Counted from the first letter of the stretch, positions 11,049-23,282 are shown. The stretch: 64,000 bases of DNA from Riptortus pedestris (GCA_019009955.1 CM032233.1:11186001-11250000); one strand, 5' to 3'. Notes: a model not told the origin generated them from the sequence alone. Numbers and translations are program-made.

Positions 11049-11245
11049 ATCCAATTTTATTTTGCTTTAATGCTATAGAACAATATAGTAGTGTTAGCGA
11101 AGCCGGAAGTTATTTGCTAACTTTCTTTCTCGTATTTGTCGGCTAGAATAAAAATATATTCCCATGGAAAACTAATTAAAGTAATTCCAATCCCACTCCT
11201 ATAATAAAAAGAGGGGAATGATATAGCCCTTGTTTACAAACGTCC
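11049..11245. repeat. Dispersed repeat G, copy 2
   Basis: Near-identical to 7025-7230, with only scattered substitutions. Confidence 0.75.
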
Positions 11246-11339
11246 GTCGGGCAGGGGCTTTGTAAAGCATATTTCCCGCCTACTGGAGGTAAAACCAATT
11301 AGAACGGAACAGAGGAGGTACTGGAGACTGAAAACAAAG

Positions 11340-11748
11340 AAGTCCGCCACGCAGGAGCTGTGTAAACTAAGGAGATCTCCCACGTGAAGCTTTACAATAG
11401 AGAAATTTCACGAGAGCCGAACAGTCAAGGAAACGGCCGACCTAGCTTTTAGCGGGAAACTCACTCTCATCCCTTATCCGCCCAGATTTAATAAAAATGC
11501 AAATATCTCGGTTAATATTCAAGATTTGGATCTGACGTATAGTAACGGTAATATTTCGAATTTTCGAAAATCCTCCCCTCTAAATCCCCCCACCTCCAAC
11601 ATGTCCGATTTCAGCCGTTATCGAACTCGATTTTTCTTTTTACATAAAACGACTAAATATCGAGTTTGGTAACGATCAAACAAAAATTGCGACCGCTAGA
11701 GCGGACCTTATTTTCGTCATCTACTAGGTAGGATCGATGGGCATTTGA
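11340..11748 (-). repeat. Element A, reverse copy (short form, rearranged)
   Basis: Closely matches 7316 onward but lacks the (TA)n tract and passes at about 11750 into a plus-oriented element A middle (ACGGCTGAAATCGTACC), which ends in (AC)n near 11881. Confidence 0.7.
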
Positions 11749-11959
11749 ACGGCTGAAATCGTACCAGGGAGGGGGGTGTTAATTCGAAATATCTCCGTTA
11801 CTATAAGTCAGATCGAAAAAGTGTATAGAATCAATCTTATTGAAAAGTAAATGATTCTGATGCATTAAAAATTAAAAATTACACACACACACATTGAAGA
11901 TCTTGAGGTGGCGTCTGTAAATCTAAAAAATAATTTTGGGCGGACCTCATTATCGTCTC

Positions 11960-12518
11960 ATATTAGGTTTTAGCTGATTTCCCTGAACGAAAATCGGCCA
12001 TTGAGGTCGGACTCATGACTCCTCGAAAATTCGAAATATCTCCGCTACTACACGTCAGATTGACAACTTGTATAAAACCATTGCAAATTCAATTTACTAT
12101 AAATATTGTTAAATACATTTATTCTCTATCTTGGATATTAACCGAGATATTTTGATTTTTATTATTTATTATGGGATATAAGTGTGTGGGGGAACGGACG
12201 AGATGTGATCGGCTATTGTCGGTATTGTTCCACGGAAACAGCCGAAAGCTAATAACTGTTCGGCTCTCGTGAAATTGGTTTAGGCTCGTGGAAGGTTTTA
12301 CTTTGTCAGATATATGCAAATACGTTCTGTTGATCCCTTCTTTAGTTCTTGAAGTACTAAAATTAGAGTTATTAAAATGTAAATTATTCTGAACCATTAT
12401 AAATTGTAAGTACTACATATAGTAAATAGTTTGCAATAAAGTTAATATGTTATATTCAGATATATAAAAGTAATTGTTTTTCTTTCGGGTGAAGAATATA
12501 TCTATCTATCTGCTCAGC
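11960..12518 (+). repeat. Element A, plus copy interrupted by a LINE
   Basis: Contains the degraded 5' palindrome, CTCCGCTACTACACGTC, GGCTCTCGTGAAATTGGTTT and the long-form middle, and stops in a TATC run where LINE coding sequence begins. Confidence 0.7.
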
Positions 12519-13960
12519 GTAAAGGAAGAAAAGTATACGCTTGTTTTATTGACTTTTCTAAAATGTTTGGCACTGTGAACCACGGCAAGCTGTTCTAAAG
12601 TGATACAAATTTGGCATCAGCACAAAAATGATTAGAGTAATTGGAAATTTATACAGTCAAATGAAGTTGATAATCCAAGCTGGTCCTGAAAATTCTAATG
12701 AAATATCAGTTCTGAAGGCGTCCTTCAAGGTGACAGTTTATCTCCTACTCTATATCATCTACAATGATGGCTTGAGCCAATCCATAGAGGCTGGTGGGAA
12801 TGGAATTAGTATAGATAGTGGGCAAGATGTGGATGTGCTTGCGTATGCCGATCACACCGTAATTCTGTCCAGTACTCCGAGGGGACTTCAACGAAAGTTA
12901 TATCTCCTTCAGGAATACTGCCAGTAGAACATGCTTTCCATAAACGTCGAAAAAACAAAGGTAGTAGTTTTTAAAAGAGGAGGCCCAAAGTGTACAAAGA
13001 AATTTTTCATTAATAATAATGAGCTTACAGTAGAAAATTCTTATAATTATCTTGGAGTATAATTCTCTGACTCTACGGTATTCTCGAAAGCCGCTGCAGA
13101 TATGTGTTGACGAAGAATGGCGGCTTCAGCTGCTGTTATGGAAATACTACAATCCTGCAAATGCAAATCATGGGATTCTAGGATGGCACTTTTTGAAGCT
13201 CTATGTGAATCCATCTTGCTTTATGGAAGCCAGATCTGGGGATTGGGATACATGGATGCCATTGAAGCTTTCCAAGCAAAGTACCTTAAACAGCTTCTCC
13301 ATCTTCCAACCAACACTCCTGGATATATGCTACGTCTGGAATGACGCAGAGCTTCGTTAAAAGTAAAGGTTTTGAAACTAGCGCTCCAGTGGTTTTTTTA
13401 AACTTGTTGAAATGGACAACTACAGAGTACCAACGCGCTGCTTCTCCAGGCTTCTAAGAATTGAAGATCTAATTTAAACTGGGTCTCTCATTTCAGAAAA
13501 ATAATTTCTGAAGCAGGTTACGAGGATGTTTGGACAACTCAGGACAACATTTAAGGCCATCAAAGAAACTGTCTTAACGAGTTACAGTGAAAAATTAAAA
13601 GCATTGAATATCCAGCGAGTTCTTAAATCTTCATTTTCCCAGCAATACCAATCGTTCAAAGCACACTAAGATGTGGAGAAGTACCTCATTTTTATTAACA
13701 ACATCCACGTTACAAGAATCATAGCACAGTGCAGACTTTCTTCGTACAAGATTCTCAAAATGTATTGGAATGACAGTTCATACAAGCTTAACTGTGAGGA
13801 ATCGTGCAGCATTTGCAATCTTCATGAAGAGGAAACACTCCAGCACTTCTTCTTCCGCTGCCCTATGTATGCCACATCAGAAATGCATTCATCTCCAAAC
13901 ATATTAACTCTACCGATTCACCATATATACAGCTCAAGCAAATGTTCACAATAGAAGCCA
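12519..13960 (+). pseudogene. Dead non-LTR retrotransposon (reverse transcriptase to C-terminal zinc knuckle)
   Basis: Homology to non-LTR retrotransposon polyproteins runs through several frames. FIDFSKMF..TVNHGKL (about 12550) and EGVLQGDSLSPTLY (about 12717) match reverse transcriptase motifs. The catalytic YADD box is YADH (12844-12855). Then come thumb-type sequence (KTKVVVFKRGG, YNYLGV) and ILLYGSQIWGL (about 13214). The C-terminal CSICNLHEEETLQHFFFRC at about 13806 resembles the zinc-knuckle end of I/Jockey-type elements. Frame changes near 12725, 13090 and 13360, in-frame stops, and loss of the endonuclease and upstream region show that it is dead. It appears inserted in element A at 12518. 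Clade is uncertain. Confidence 0.85.
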
Positions 13961-14467
13961 AATCTAAGGCCTTTGATACCTATAAATTTGTTATTAATAC
14001 GCTCAAAGTACGAGCTTTCATAATGTTTGATTGCTTTATCACTTCCACACAAGTTGTAAATATTTCATTTATTATTATTATTATTATTATTTATATATTT
14101 TATTTATCTATTTATTTTTCATAATTAATATTGTGCCTTAGGAATTGATTGATGATTTAGAAGAATTGTCTCTTTATTTTGTCTATTATTATACATATAA
14201 TTTTTATTTCATTTACTTATTATTATATTTTTATTTTATTATTTTTTTAATTAATTTATTTATTTTTCTTCTTAAATTTTTATTTCAATAAATTATCTTT
14301 AATATAAGCAGATTAATGAAGTTTTATGTTCTTGGTTATTTTTCTTTTCTTTTCTTTCTTTCTATTTCCTTATTTTATTTTTGTTTCTATTAATTTAAGA
14401 TTACTTATGTATCAAATTTGAAGATCAACCAATGTTGAGTAAGCTATTTTAACTATAATGTAATTCA
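13961..14467. other. Very AT-rich stretch downstream of the LINE
   Basis: Runs of ATT and TTTA low complexity, possibly the LINE 3' region plus slippage. No clear poly(A) or target duplication seen. Confidence 0.5.
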
Positions 14468-14594
14468 TTTTAGCAGATTTCCCTTAAGGGAAATCAGCTA
14501 TTGAGGTTGTACTCATGACGGAATTTTCGAATTTTTTCTTCAAATGTCCATCAATCCTACCTAGGAGATGACAAAAATGAGGTACGTTCAAAAC

Positions 14595-14653
<59 letters not shown>

Positions 14654-15087
14654 CTGTTACCGCTCTAGCGGTCGCAATTTTTGTTTAATCGTTACCAAAC
14701 TCGATATTTAGTCGTTTTATGTAAGAAGAAAGATCAAGTTCTTTAAAAGCTGAAATCGGACCAGGGGGAGGGGGGGGGGTTTAGAGGGGCAGAATTTTGA
14801 AAATTCAAAATATCTCCATTACTATAAGTCGGATCGAAAAATTGTATAGAACCAATCTTATTGCAAATTAAATTTACAATAAATATTGTTATATACATTT
14901 ATTCTCTATCTTGAATATTAACCGAGATATTTTCATTTTTAATAAGTGTAACTGACGTACTGATTCCCGCCGAAAGCTAGTTCGGCAGTTTCCATAACAG
15001 ATCGGCTCTCGTATGGAGATTTCTCTATTGTATAACTTTACGTGGGAAATCTGCTTAGTTTACGCAGCCCCTGCGTGACGGACTTTT
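14468..15087 (+). repeat. Element A, complete short-form copy
   Basis: Flanked by T-runs on both sides. It has TTTTAGCAGATTTCCCTTAA, GAGATGACAAAAATGAGG, (TA)n at about 14604-14648, CGCTCTAGCGGTCGC, a G-run, CGCCGAAAGCTAGTTCGGC (itself a hairpin), GGGAAATCTGCTTAG and the GC hairpin ending GTGACGGACTTTTTT. At 620 bp it is the best reference for the short form. Confidence 0.85.
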
Positions 15088-15248
15088 TTATTAACATACT
15101 AATTATAGCCGAATTATTTATTTTATCAATCAACAATATTATTGTATTACTTTATAGAAGTATTGAACATACCTATGTGTTTTAATTTCTTTTTTTGTAA
15201 AAATTTCGGACCCCCTGTAAAAAGTTTATAGTTAAATACAGAATTTTT

Positions 15249-15470
15249 ATCTATCTATCTGTTCAGCTCTGAGTGGTGGGCTGACCTATTTGTTTACAAT
15301 TCGGAAACCATTTTCGTTGCGAGCTTATTGAAATTAACTGAAAGACTTCTCATTACCGATTGTATTTACTCACGGTGGTGTTAATTGTTACCAGTATGCA
15401 AATTTCACTATTGTAAAACTTCTCATGGGAAATTCATTTAGTTTACGCAGCCCCTGCGTGAAGGACTTTT
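15249..15470 (+). repeat. Element A, 3' fragment (long form)
   Basis: From TCTGTTCAGCTCTGAGTGG to the terminal hairpin and GAAGGACTTTTT. The sequence between 15088 and 15248 is unassigned. Confidence 0.75.
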
Positions 15471-15472
15471 TG

Positions 15473-15768
15473 TATATTGGACGGGGGAAGTTTCAGTGGG
15501 AATAATTTCGAGGAAATGCCAGTGTTAGTTGTAGAGCATAACTAGATATGACCTAATTCTTGGCTTGGTTGTAGAATAATAATAGCAGCCTTCTTTGACC
15601 TAATTCCTTGCCTGCTAGTAGAATAGAAATAGCAATCTCCTTCTCCATGCAACTAGGATATTTATAGTAGCTATTAGAAAACTTATTCTCTCTATATAGA
15701 ATAATTATAGTTGCTGCTAGTGGCGATGACTTGCCCATATGGCTCTCGGTACTGGGGAGGCCTTCCCA
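15473..15768. repeat. Diverged relatives of the 47-bp minisatellite
   Basis: Repeated pieces such as GTAGAATAATAATAGCAGCC, TAGTAGAATAGAAATAGCAA and TTCTCTCTATATAGAATAAT resemble the units at 1-930 with irregular spacing. Similar stretches lie at 3480-3560, 17453-17680 and 18780-19140. Confidence 0.45.
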
Positions 15769-16305
15769 TTTTAGCAGATTTCCCTTAAGGGAAATCAGCA
15801 TTTGAGGACGTGCATCTGACGAGATTTTCGAAATATTTCCTCGAAAGTCCATCGATGTGATGGAGGTTCAAAATTACATATATATAATATTTATTTTAAA
15901 ATTCTTAATATCTCCGTTATTATGCATCGGATCGCAAAATTTTATAGAACCAATCTTATTGCAATTTAAATGTACTATAATTAAATTAAAAGTATTATTG
16001 TTACATACATTTATTCTCTATCTTGAATATTAAGCGAGATTTAGCATTTTTCAGTTTTCAGCCTTCAGTAACCCCCGCTTCTACTCATGCCACATAAACA
16101 ATACTCTGTTATATAATAAACCACTTTATAGATAGACCACTTTAGAGATATTCCTAATTTTTGAAATCCCCCTCTAAACCCGTCCTCCCTCTTGTTCGAT
16201 TTCAGCCATTAACGAAACTAATCTTCAGGTTTACATAAAACGTTTAAATATCGAGTTTGGTAACGATCAAATAAAAATTGCGACCGCTAGAGCGTTAACA
16301 GACGA
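15769..16305. repeat. Element A plus copy joined to an inverted element A piece
   Basis: 15769-16130 is a plus copy (TTTTAGCAGATTTCCCTTAA onward). From about 16135 the orientation flips (CCCCCTCTAAACCC, GATTTCAGCCATTAACGAAA, CCGCTAGAGCGTTAACAG) and leads into element D. Confidence 0.65.
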
Positions 16306-16311
16306 TATATA

Positions 16312-16636
16312 TACAGTGTGTCCCAACTTCCCGTGCCACCCCCCTTATTCCAAGGAAATTATTTTAATGCAAGGCTGAGACTGGTGTGCCATAGTTGGAA
16401 CCCCTGAAGAATCCTTTCAGTCCATATCCAACCTTCTATTCTTCTCCAGTACTTCTCTAGCGATCATAACTTTGGAATTCCCTGCTTTATATGGCGGAGT
16501 CTTGTAGAAAATGAAATTCTAAAACGAGTTTATATCGGTGAATATTTCAATTTGACGCATCCTTTAGCCATAAAATGCTGTACTCAACAAAATTATCTTT
16601 GAAACAAGTCTACGGTGAAGGGAATGGATTCTGAAA
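16312..16636 (+). repeat. Element D, plus copy
   Basis: Starts GTGTGTCCCAACTTCCCGTG and matches the reverse complement of 63088-63939. Shared blocks include CACCCCTGAAG-like sequence, TTCTCCAGTACTTCTC and CAACAAAATTATC. No ORF. Lacks the tandem expansion found in the other copy. Family unknown. Confidence 0.7.
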
Positions 16637-17025
16637 TTAAAAAAAAAAAAATTATCTGTCTATTCTCAAGATAATAATATTAACAAGAGGCTCAGATGTT
16701 TGTGTCTTGGTGCCAATAAAATGTTAGTAGCAACTGCTTTAGAACCTATTCTCGCCCTTTTAGCATATATATAATTAAATGCTTTGCCTGTATTCTTTCC
16801 TCCCTCGTACAATAATGTCAACTAGTGGCTCAGATGATTGTCATATTACTGGTTCATTTGTTGATGACCGTTCGTTGTTGTGGCTGTGAGATGCACTCCT
16901 TGAATGTCAGTAGCTTTTCCCTCTCGCCTTGTAGGAAACATTCTACTCGTGTTTGCTACACGCTTAAGCCTGATTTTTTTTTCTCTCATAATGGGATAAT
17001 AATAGGCACGGCCTTATAGCTTAGT
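16637..17025. other. Unassigned, weakly duplicated sequence
   Basis: GGCTCAGATGTTTGT (about 16690) and GGCTCAGATGATTGT (about 16831) mark a diverged ~140-bp duplication. Pieces resemble the diverged 47-bp family. Confidence 0.4.
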
Positions 17026-17452
17026 CAAGTGTTTCATAATATAGCAGTTTATTATTGATATGGCATGAGTCAGATGGAGGTTTACTGAAAGCCGAAAACT
17101 AAAAATGCAAACATCTCGGTTAATATTTAAGATAATAAAAAAAATTACATAACAACATTTATAGAACATTACATTTTTCAATAACATTTGATCTATAAAA
17201 TTTTTCGCTCCGACGCATATATAAGTATTTTCAAAATTCCCCCTATCTAGACCTCCCCTGTCCGATTTCAGCCGTTAACGAACTTGATCTTTCTTTTTAC
17301 ATAAAATACCTATATACCGTGTTTCGTAACGATTAAACAAATATAACTCTATACATCTAGGTAGGATTGATGGATATTCGAAGAAATATTTCGAAAATCG
17401 CGTCAGGAGACAACCACAATAGCTGATTTCTCTTAAGGGGAATCTGCTAAAA
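17026..17452 (-). repeat. Element A, reverse copy lacking the hairpin end
   Basis: From GTGTTTCATAATATAGCAG to the 5' palindrome end (TCTCTTAAGGGGAATCTGCT). The (TA)n tract is almost absent. Confidence 0.7.
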
Positions 17453-17680
17453 CTACTTTGGATAATCGTATTCCCCGTTATCCGTTGAATATTAGTAGCT
17501 ACTTCTTTAGACTTGTTAGTAGATATAATAGTAACCAAGTTTTTATTTTATTATTTTCCCTCACAATTATAATAACATGTGCTATTAGAATATTACTATC
17601 TACTGCCTTAGAACTCTCTCCTTGTTAGTAACATTCTATTTGCTACTATATAAACCTTAGCGACATAGTATTTACCATTA
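17453..17680. repeat. Diverged 47-bp-minisatellite-like sequence
   Basis: Contains TAGTAGCTACTTCTTTAGAC, TTGTTAGTAGATATAATAGT and CTACTGCCTTAGAACTCTCT, similar to the array at 1-930. Confidence 0.4.
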
Positions 17681-17913
17681 TCTTGATAATTAACACTATG
17701 ATATAGAAATGTTCAACGAAGTCAATTAACACGTCTCAGTAAATAAATAAATAAAAGTAAATACATGTGATGTTAAATAGTACTAATCAGATTTAAGTAA
17801 TAAAGAATTTTAGAAGTTTAAGTACTACTTGAAAACATTTATTTAAAAAAAAAGGTATTATTTTATTGTATATAGTAGGTTAATATTATGTCACTAGCTC
17901 TTATATGTATATA

Positions 17914-18129
17914 AACTGCTCAAACATGAATAGGGATATTGGTAGGTTGGTAGGTTTTGTCGTATTTATGTGGCCTATCATTTTTTTTTTAAATTATAAA
18001 TATCATTAATATTTAATAGACATTATTGTCTTTTTCCCCCATAAAAAAGTTATTTAATTAAGGTCGATTTAATTAAAATTAATAGGATAAGTAAAAATAA
18101 CCAATTTCCCTATTCATTTTTGAGCAGTA
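17914..18129. mobile_element. Tc1/mariner-type MITE, 216 bp, TA target
   Basis: Termini are [A/T]ACTGCTCAAA(C/A)ATGAATAGGG with about 30-bp imperfect inverted repeats (17914-17943, 18099-18129), flanked by TA at 17912-17913 and 18130-18131. ACTGCTCAAA termini and TA duplication are typical of Tc1-like elements. The interior is AT-rich with no transposase. Confidence 0.75.
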
Positions 18130-18139
18130 TATATTTTTC

Positions 18140-18251
18140 TTTTAGCAGAAATCAGCTATTGAGGTTGTACTCATGACGGAATTTTCGAATTTTTTCTTTA
18201 TATCTCCATCGATCCTACCTAGTAGATGACTACAATGAGGTCCGTTCAAAA

Positions 18252-18303
<52 letters not shown>

Positions 18304-18706
18304 ATATATATAGATCTATCTAGCTATCGAGCTATATGTCTGTTACCGCTCTAGCGGTCGCAATTTTTGTTTGATCGTTACCAAACGCGATATTTAGTCG
18401 TTTTATGTAAAAAGAAAGATCAGTTAACGGCTGAAATCTGACCAGTGGGAGGGGGGGGGGTTTAGAGGGGAGGATTTTAGAAAATTCGAAATATCTCCGT
18501 TACTATACGTCGGATCGAAAAATTGTACAGAATCAATCTTACTGCAAATTAAATTTACTATAAACATTGTTATATACATTTATTCTCTATCTTGAATATT
18601 AACCGAGATATTTGCATTTTTATGAAATCGGGACAGATAACGGATGAGAGTAAAACTTCACGTGGGAAATCTGCTTAGTTTACGCAGCCCCTGCGTGACG
18701 GACTTT
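18140..18706 (+). repeat. Element A, short form
   Basis: Has a 5' T-run and AGCAGAAATCAGC (the palindrome lost its centre), (TA)n at about 18256-18310, CGCTCTAGCGGTCGC, a G-run, GGGAAATCTGCTTAG and the GC hairpin to GACGGACTTTTT. Confidence 0.85.
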
Positions 18707-18779
18707 TTGTATACTATTAGTAAGTTTACCAACGCTAAATGGACCTGACTCTGGCTAAAATATGTATATATAAGCCAAT

Positions 18780-19140
18780 AAAATCTATCTATCATGCTTA
18801 AACCGGATTCTTCTTTTCATAATAGACTAATATTTTGCACCGCCTTATAGCTTATCCTCAAACTTCTTGTTCTGTAGCAAAATCAATTTCCAAGGCACGT
18901 ATTCTCCCCCTTCTGCTGAATATTTGTAGCTATTGCCATTGACATCCTTCACGTCTTCCTTCTAGAATATAATTAGCCACTTTGTAAAACCCCATTGTCC
19001 AATTACTCGTCGTGTAATAATAGCTGATGCTGTAATAGACATTCTCTCCTTACTAGACGGATATAAATAGGTTCTGTCATCGACCTTCCTATACTCCTTC
19101 CAGTAGAATATATATATAGCTCCTCCTTTAAACTTTATTC
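18780..19140. repeat. Diverged 47-bp-minisatellite-like sequence
   Basis: Repeating theme of CTTCTAG(TA)GAATA..TAGC..CTT at irregular spacing (for example CCTTCCAGTAGAATATATAT, CTTACTAGACGGATATAAAT). 19141-19390 holds nothing recognised apart from a C-run. Confidence 0.4.
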
Positions 19141-19390
19141 TTAGCCTACCGACTTACGTCTATTTCTATTGGGGACTAGGGTCTCGGTGGTTGGTGCATC
19201 GGAAATGTTGGCTGGGTGCCAAGCCCTGATTAATATATGATATAGTTGGTTGGTTCCTAGTCCATCCGTCCGCTTTATTACACCTTCCTCCCCCCCCCCC
19301 CTTCTTCTAAGGATGTCATGACTCCTCAACGATAACGGTGCTATCTTTATCTGAGTTTATGGATACATTTTTGGCTACCTGAGCACTAAA

Positions 19391-19823
19391 AAGTCCTTCA
19401 CGCAGGGGCTGCGTAAACTAAGCAGATTTCCCACGTGATGTTTTACAATAGAGAAATTTCACGAGAGCCATGCAGTTAAGGAAACGGTCGAACTAGCTTT
19501 TGGCGGGAAAGTCACTCGTCCGTTAGCCGACCAGATTTAATAAAAATTCAAATATCTCGGTTAATATTCAAGATAGAGAATAAATGTACATAACAATATT
19601 TATAGTACATTTAATTTGCAATAAGATTGATACTGTACAATGTTTCGATACGACGTATAATAACGGAGATATTTCGAATTTTCGAAAATCCTCCCCTCTA
19701 ACCCCCCCCCCTCCCGCTGGTCCGATTTCAGCCGTTGACCAACTTGATCTTTCTCTTTACATAAAACTAAATATCGAGTTTGGTAACGATCAACAAAAAT
19801 TGCGACCGCTAGAGCGGTAACAG

Positions 19824-19879
<56 letters not shown>

Positions 19880-19980
19880 TTTTGAATGGACCTCATTTTC
19901 GTCATCTACTAGGTAGGATCGATGGACATTTGAAGAAAAATTTCGAAAATTCCGTCATGAGTACAACCTCAATAGCTGAT
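19391..19980 (-). repeat. Element A, reverse copy (short form)
   Basis: From AAGTCCTTCACGCAGGGGCT to CCTCAATAGCTGAT with (TA)n at about 19829-19875. The last bases of the 5' palindrome are missing and replaced by another degraded element A end (about 19981-20005). Confidence 0.8.
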
Positions 19981-20049
19981 AGGCTGTGTAAACTAAACAT
20001 TTTCCATGCATTGGTGAACTCATCCCAACATATAGTCTCTATTTCTAAA

Positions 20050-21488
20050 TAAAATAGTCCGTCGCGCAGGGGCTGCGTGAACTAAGCAGATTTCCTACGG
20101 GCAGGTTTACAGCAGATAAATCTACATACTGGTATCACAACCGTGAATGTTAATCGATTAAAAACCAACTGTAATAAGAAATATTTCAGTCAATTTACAA
20201 GTTAATAATATCTACAACGGAAAGCGTCTGAATTGTAAACAAACAGGGCAGCCAACATCACAGCGCTGAATAGATAGAATCTAGACCGGAAAGAAGAACA
20301 ATTAATGAAATATATCTGAATATAACATATTAATTTTATTGAAAACTATTTACTATACTTAGTACTGTAAATTATAATGAATCAGAATAATTTTTATCTC
20401 AATCAATCCAATTTTAATAGTCCAAAATCATAATACGGGGGGGGGGTCACTAGAACATATTTTTTCTGTAATCATTGAATAATGGTAACATTACTAAACT
20501 GAAATGAGTGAAGAAAGTGAAACATTTTGCAATAGAGTGAAGAAAGTAATCACTTTCTTCACAAGTGAAGAAAGTGAATTGCCTTCTTAATTAGTAATAA
20601 GTATAAATTAAAAAATAATTTGAAGTTGGAAATTAAATGCTTTTAAATGTTTCTTAACATTGTAAGAATTTATTTTAACAAAATAAATTGAAATGTGAAT
20701 GAATTATTGGTGGAAATAATCAATATATTTTAAAATTTAAATATAATAATAATTACCTTCCTTGTTTATAACCTGCACTTGTTTATAACTGCACTACTTC
20801 ACAATCATCACTAGTTGTTTTATAACTATGCTTATAACCTTTCACAATCATGCTTATAACCTACCAACAACATCCTAATTTTGTTCATATTCTGGTTAGA
20901 TCTGATCATGTATTACACGATTACAGAAATTTAATATTACACTCGTGACGAAAGTAGAATTTACAACTCTCGTGAAATTACCACACTCGCTTCGCTCGTG
21001 TGGGTAAACGTTTCACTCAAGTTGTAAAATGATCTACTTTCGTCACTTGTATAATAAATAACTATGAATGTACCTCGTATAATCTCTTGAAAACCATACT
21101 TGGTAATTAAGCCTCGAATAATGTGGTTTACTCTATAATAGAATATTGTTTTGTAACATGAGTAGAAGTGGAGGTTTGCTGAAAGCTAAAAACAGAAAAA
21201 TGCAAATATCTTGGTTAATATTCAAGGTAGAGAATACAGGCACATAGCAATATTTATAGACCATTTAATTTTCAATAAGATTGGTCTATACAAGTTTTTG
21301 ATTCGACGTATAGTAACGGAGATATTTCGAATTTTCAAAATTCTCCACCTCTAAAGCCCCCCCCCCCTCCCCCTGGCCCGATTTCAGCCGATAACGAACT
21401 TGATCTTTCTTTTTTCATAAAACGACTAAATATCGAGTTTGGTTAACGATGAAACAATAATTGCGGCCGGTAGAGCGGTAACCGGCGC
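20050..21488 (-). repeat. Element A, long form, interrupted by element E
   Basis: 20050-20455 and 21063-21488 are the two halves of one reverse copy. The long-form sequence is split in the region that elsewhere reads AGAACATATTTGCATGTATC. Confidence 0.75.
20456..21062. mobile_element. Element E, copy 1 (inserted in element A)
   Basis: Shares nearly all its sequence with 43080-43636 (about 557 bp). Both lie inside element A copies but at different points of that family. It contains GTGAAGAAAGTGAA repeats, CTTATAACC repeats and the palindromic CACTCGCTTCGCTCGTG, and ends CACTTGTATAATAAATAACT. This copy carries about 50 extra bases in the repeated and palindromic parts. No ORF. Class unknown. 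Confidence 0.75.
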
Positions 21489-21489
21489 T

Positions 21490-22105
21490 AATGTTATAGA
21501 TATATAATATAATAGATGATATTTAATCGTAATAAATGCTACTCATGGTTATGGTTTGAATTATTCAAAAACGGTGAGTCAGAAAGTGTAGAAGGATAGA
21601 TTAGGAACACATTTTAATTTATTCTTTAAAACTAAAATTTCTATTCTCTTAGACCCCAAAAGTTACGCTTTAGGATTGGCTATTTCGAGGAAACATTACG
21701 CCATGGAGTGAAGTGTAATTGTACACATTGAAGTCTCGCTATAAAAATACCATCATTAGTCAGTCAACAATGATTACACGGTCATCGCCGGGTACCTTAG
21801 CTAGATTGTATATACAAAATACGTAAATAATAGATGATATATAATTATAATAAATGCTATCCATGATTATGATTTGAATTATTCACGGTGTGTCAAACAG
21901 TGGAGAGGGAATGATTAGGGACTTATTTTCATTTATTCTTCAAATCTAAAATTTGTTTTCTTTAGGTCCCTCAACTGACCCTTACGGGAAAACAATGCGC
22001 CCAGACGGGAAGTGCAGTTGTACACGTAGAAGCATTGCCAAAAACAAAATAGAATCTTTCCGCCTCAAATGATTTCCCGAGCGAAGCCGGGTACCTCAGC
22101 TAGTA
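21490..22105 (-). repeat. Element C, two tandem reverse 5' parts (subfamily b)
   Basis: 21490-21812 and 21820-22105 each end in the reverse of the element C start (GCCGGGTACCTTAGCTAG, GCCGGGTACCTCAGCTAG) and contain the TTTGAATTATTCA block. Confidence 0.75.
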
Positions 22106-22117
22106 TATTTATATATA

Positions 22118-22763
22118 TCGTTTTGAACGGACCTCATTTTTGTCATCTCCTGGGTAGGAACGATGGACATTTGAAGAAAAATTTCAAAAATTCCGTCATG
22201 AGTACGACCTCAAGAGCTGAAATCTGCTAAAATTGAGACATGTGTACAACCTGAATAGCTGATTTCGTCATTAGCAAACTTTAGCCTGTTCCCATTGTTA
22301 TATGCCAGTTAGAAGTCAATCAAGAGGTGATGCTGACCTCTTGTTCGATTTCAGCCATTAACGAAATTAATCTTCAGTTTTACATAAAACGTTTAAATAT
22401 CGAGTTTGGTAACGATCAAATAAAAATTGCAACCGCTAGAGCGTTAACAGACGATATATATACAGTGTGTCCCAACTTCCCGTGCTCACCTGGAAAAAAT
22501 AATTCAAATCTATGTTAATATTTTGTCCTTAATAACTAAAATCTTTGCATAATGCACAGGAGACGGGAAATATGACAATATGGAGGACAGTGAAGTCTTA
22601 TATAAGAAATTAATTTTAGTATTAACAAATGCCAACAACGGGTATAAACCCTAAACACTGGGATGGGTAAATGTCAAAATAGTGTGCAAAGTAAAGCCTT
22701 GCCTAAAAAATACCATCACCATTCAGCCTCAAATCAATTCCCGGACGTAGCCGGGTATCAGAG

Positions 22764-22817
<54 letters not shown>

Positions 22818-23010
22818 TATAGATTTATATATCGTTTTGAACGGACCTCATTTTTGTCATCTCCTGGGTAGGATCGATGTACATTTGAAGAAATGTTTCG
22901 AAAATCGCGTCTTGAGTATGATCTCAATAGCTGATTTCGTCATTAGCAAACTTTAGCCTGTTCCCATTGTTATATACCAGTTAGAAGTCAATCAAGAGGT
23001 GGTGCTGATC
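22118..23010. repeat. About 200-bp direct repeats flanking element D/C pieces
   Basis: 22118-22330 and about 22835-23010 share the element A distal arm in reverse plus TTTAGCCTGTTCCCATTGTT and AGTCAATCAAGAGGTG. Between them, 22340-22470 repeats the element A/element D junction also seen at 16190-16335, and 22480-22768 is a reverse element C start (subfamily a). 23011-23282 is unassigned. Confidence 0.65.
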
Positions 23011-23282
23011 ATTCTCGTGTGCTTTTCACAGCATTTGACTGATTGGTAAAATGGATGATCCGATATTGACTGTGTTGGTTCTATTACGGTACTTGAGCCG
23101 GCATTCTCCCACCCCTCTCCACTAACTCCGACCAATGGCTGCTAACAGGGATCTTATAAGACTGAAGGAAGAATAGCTGTGTCTCTGTTATTATCTGATT
23201 CAAGTTTTTCGACCTTTCTAATGTATAGGGACAACGTTCTAATGTTCTTAAAATAAACGGGAACATCTTATGAGCAAAACAT

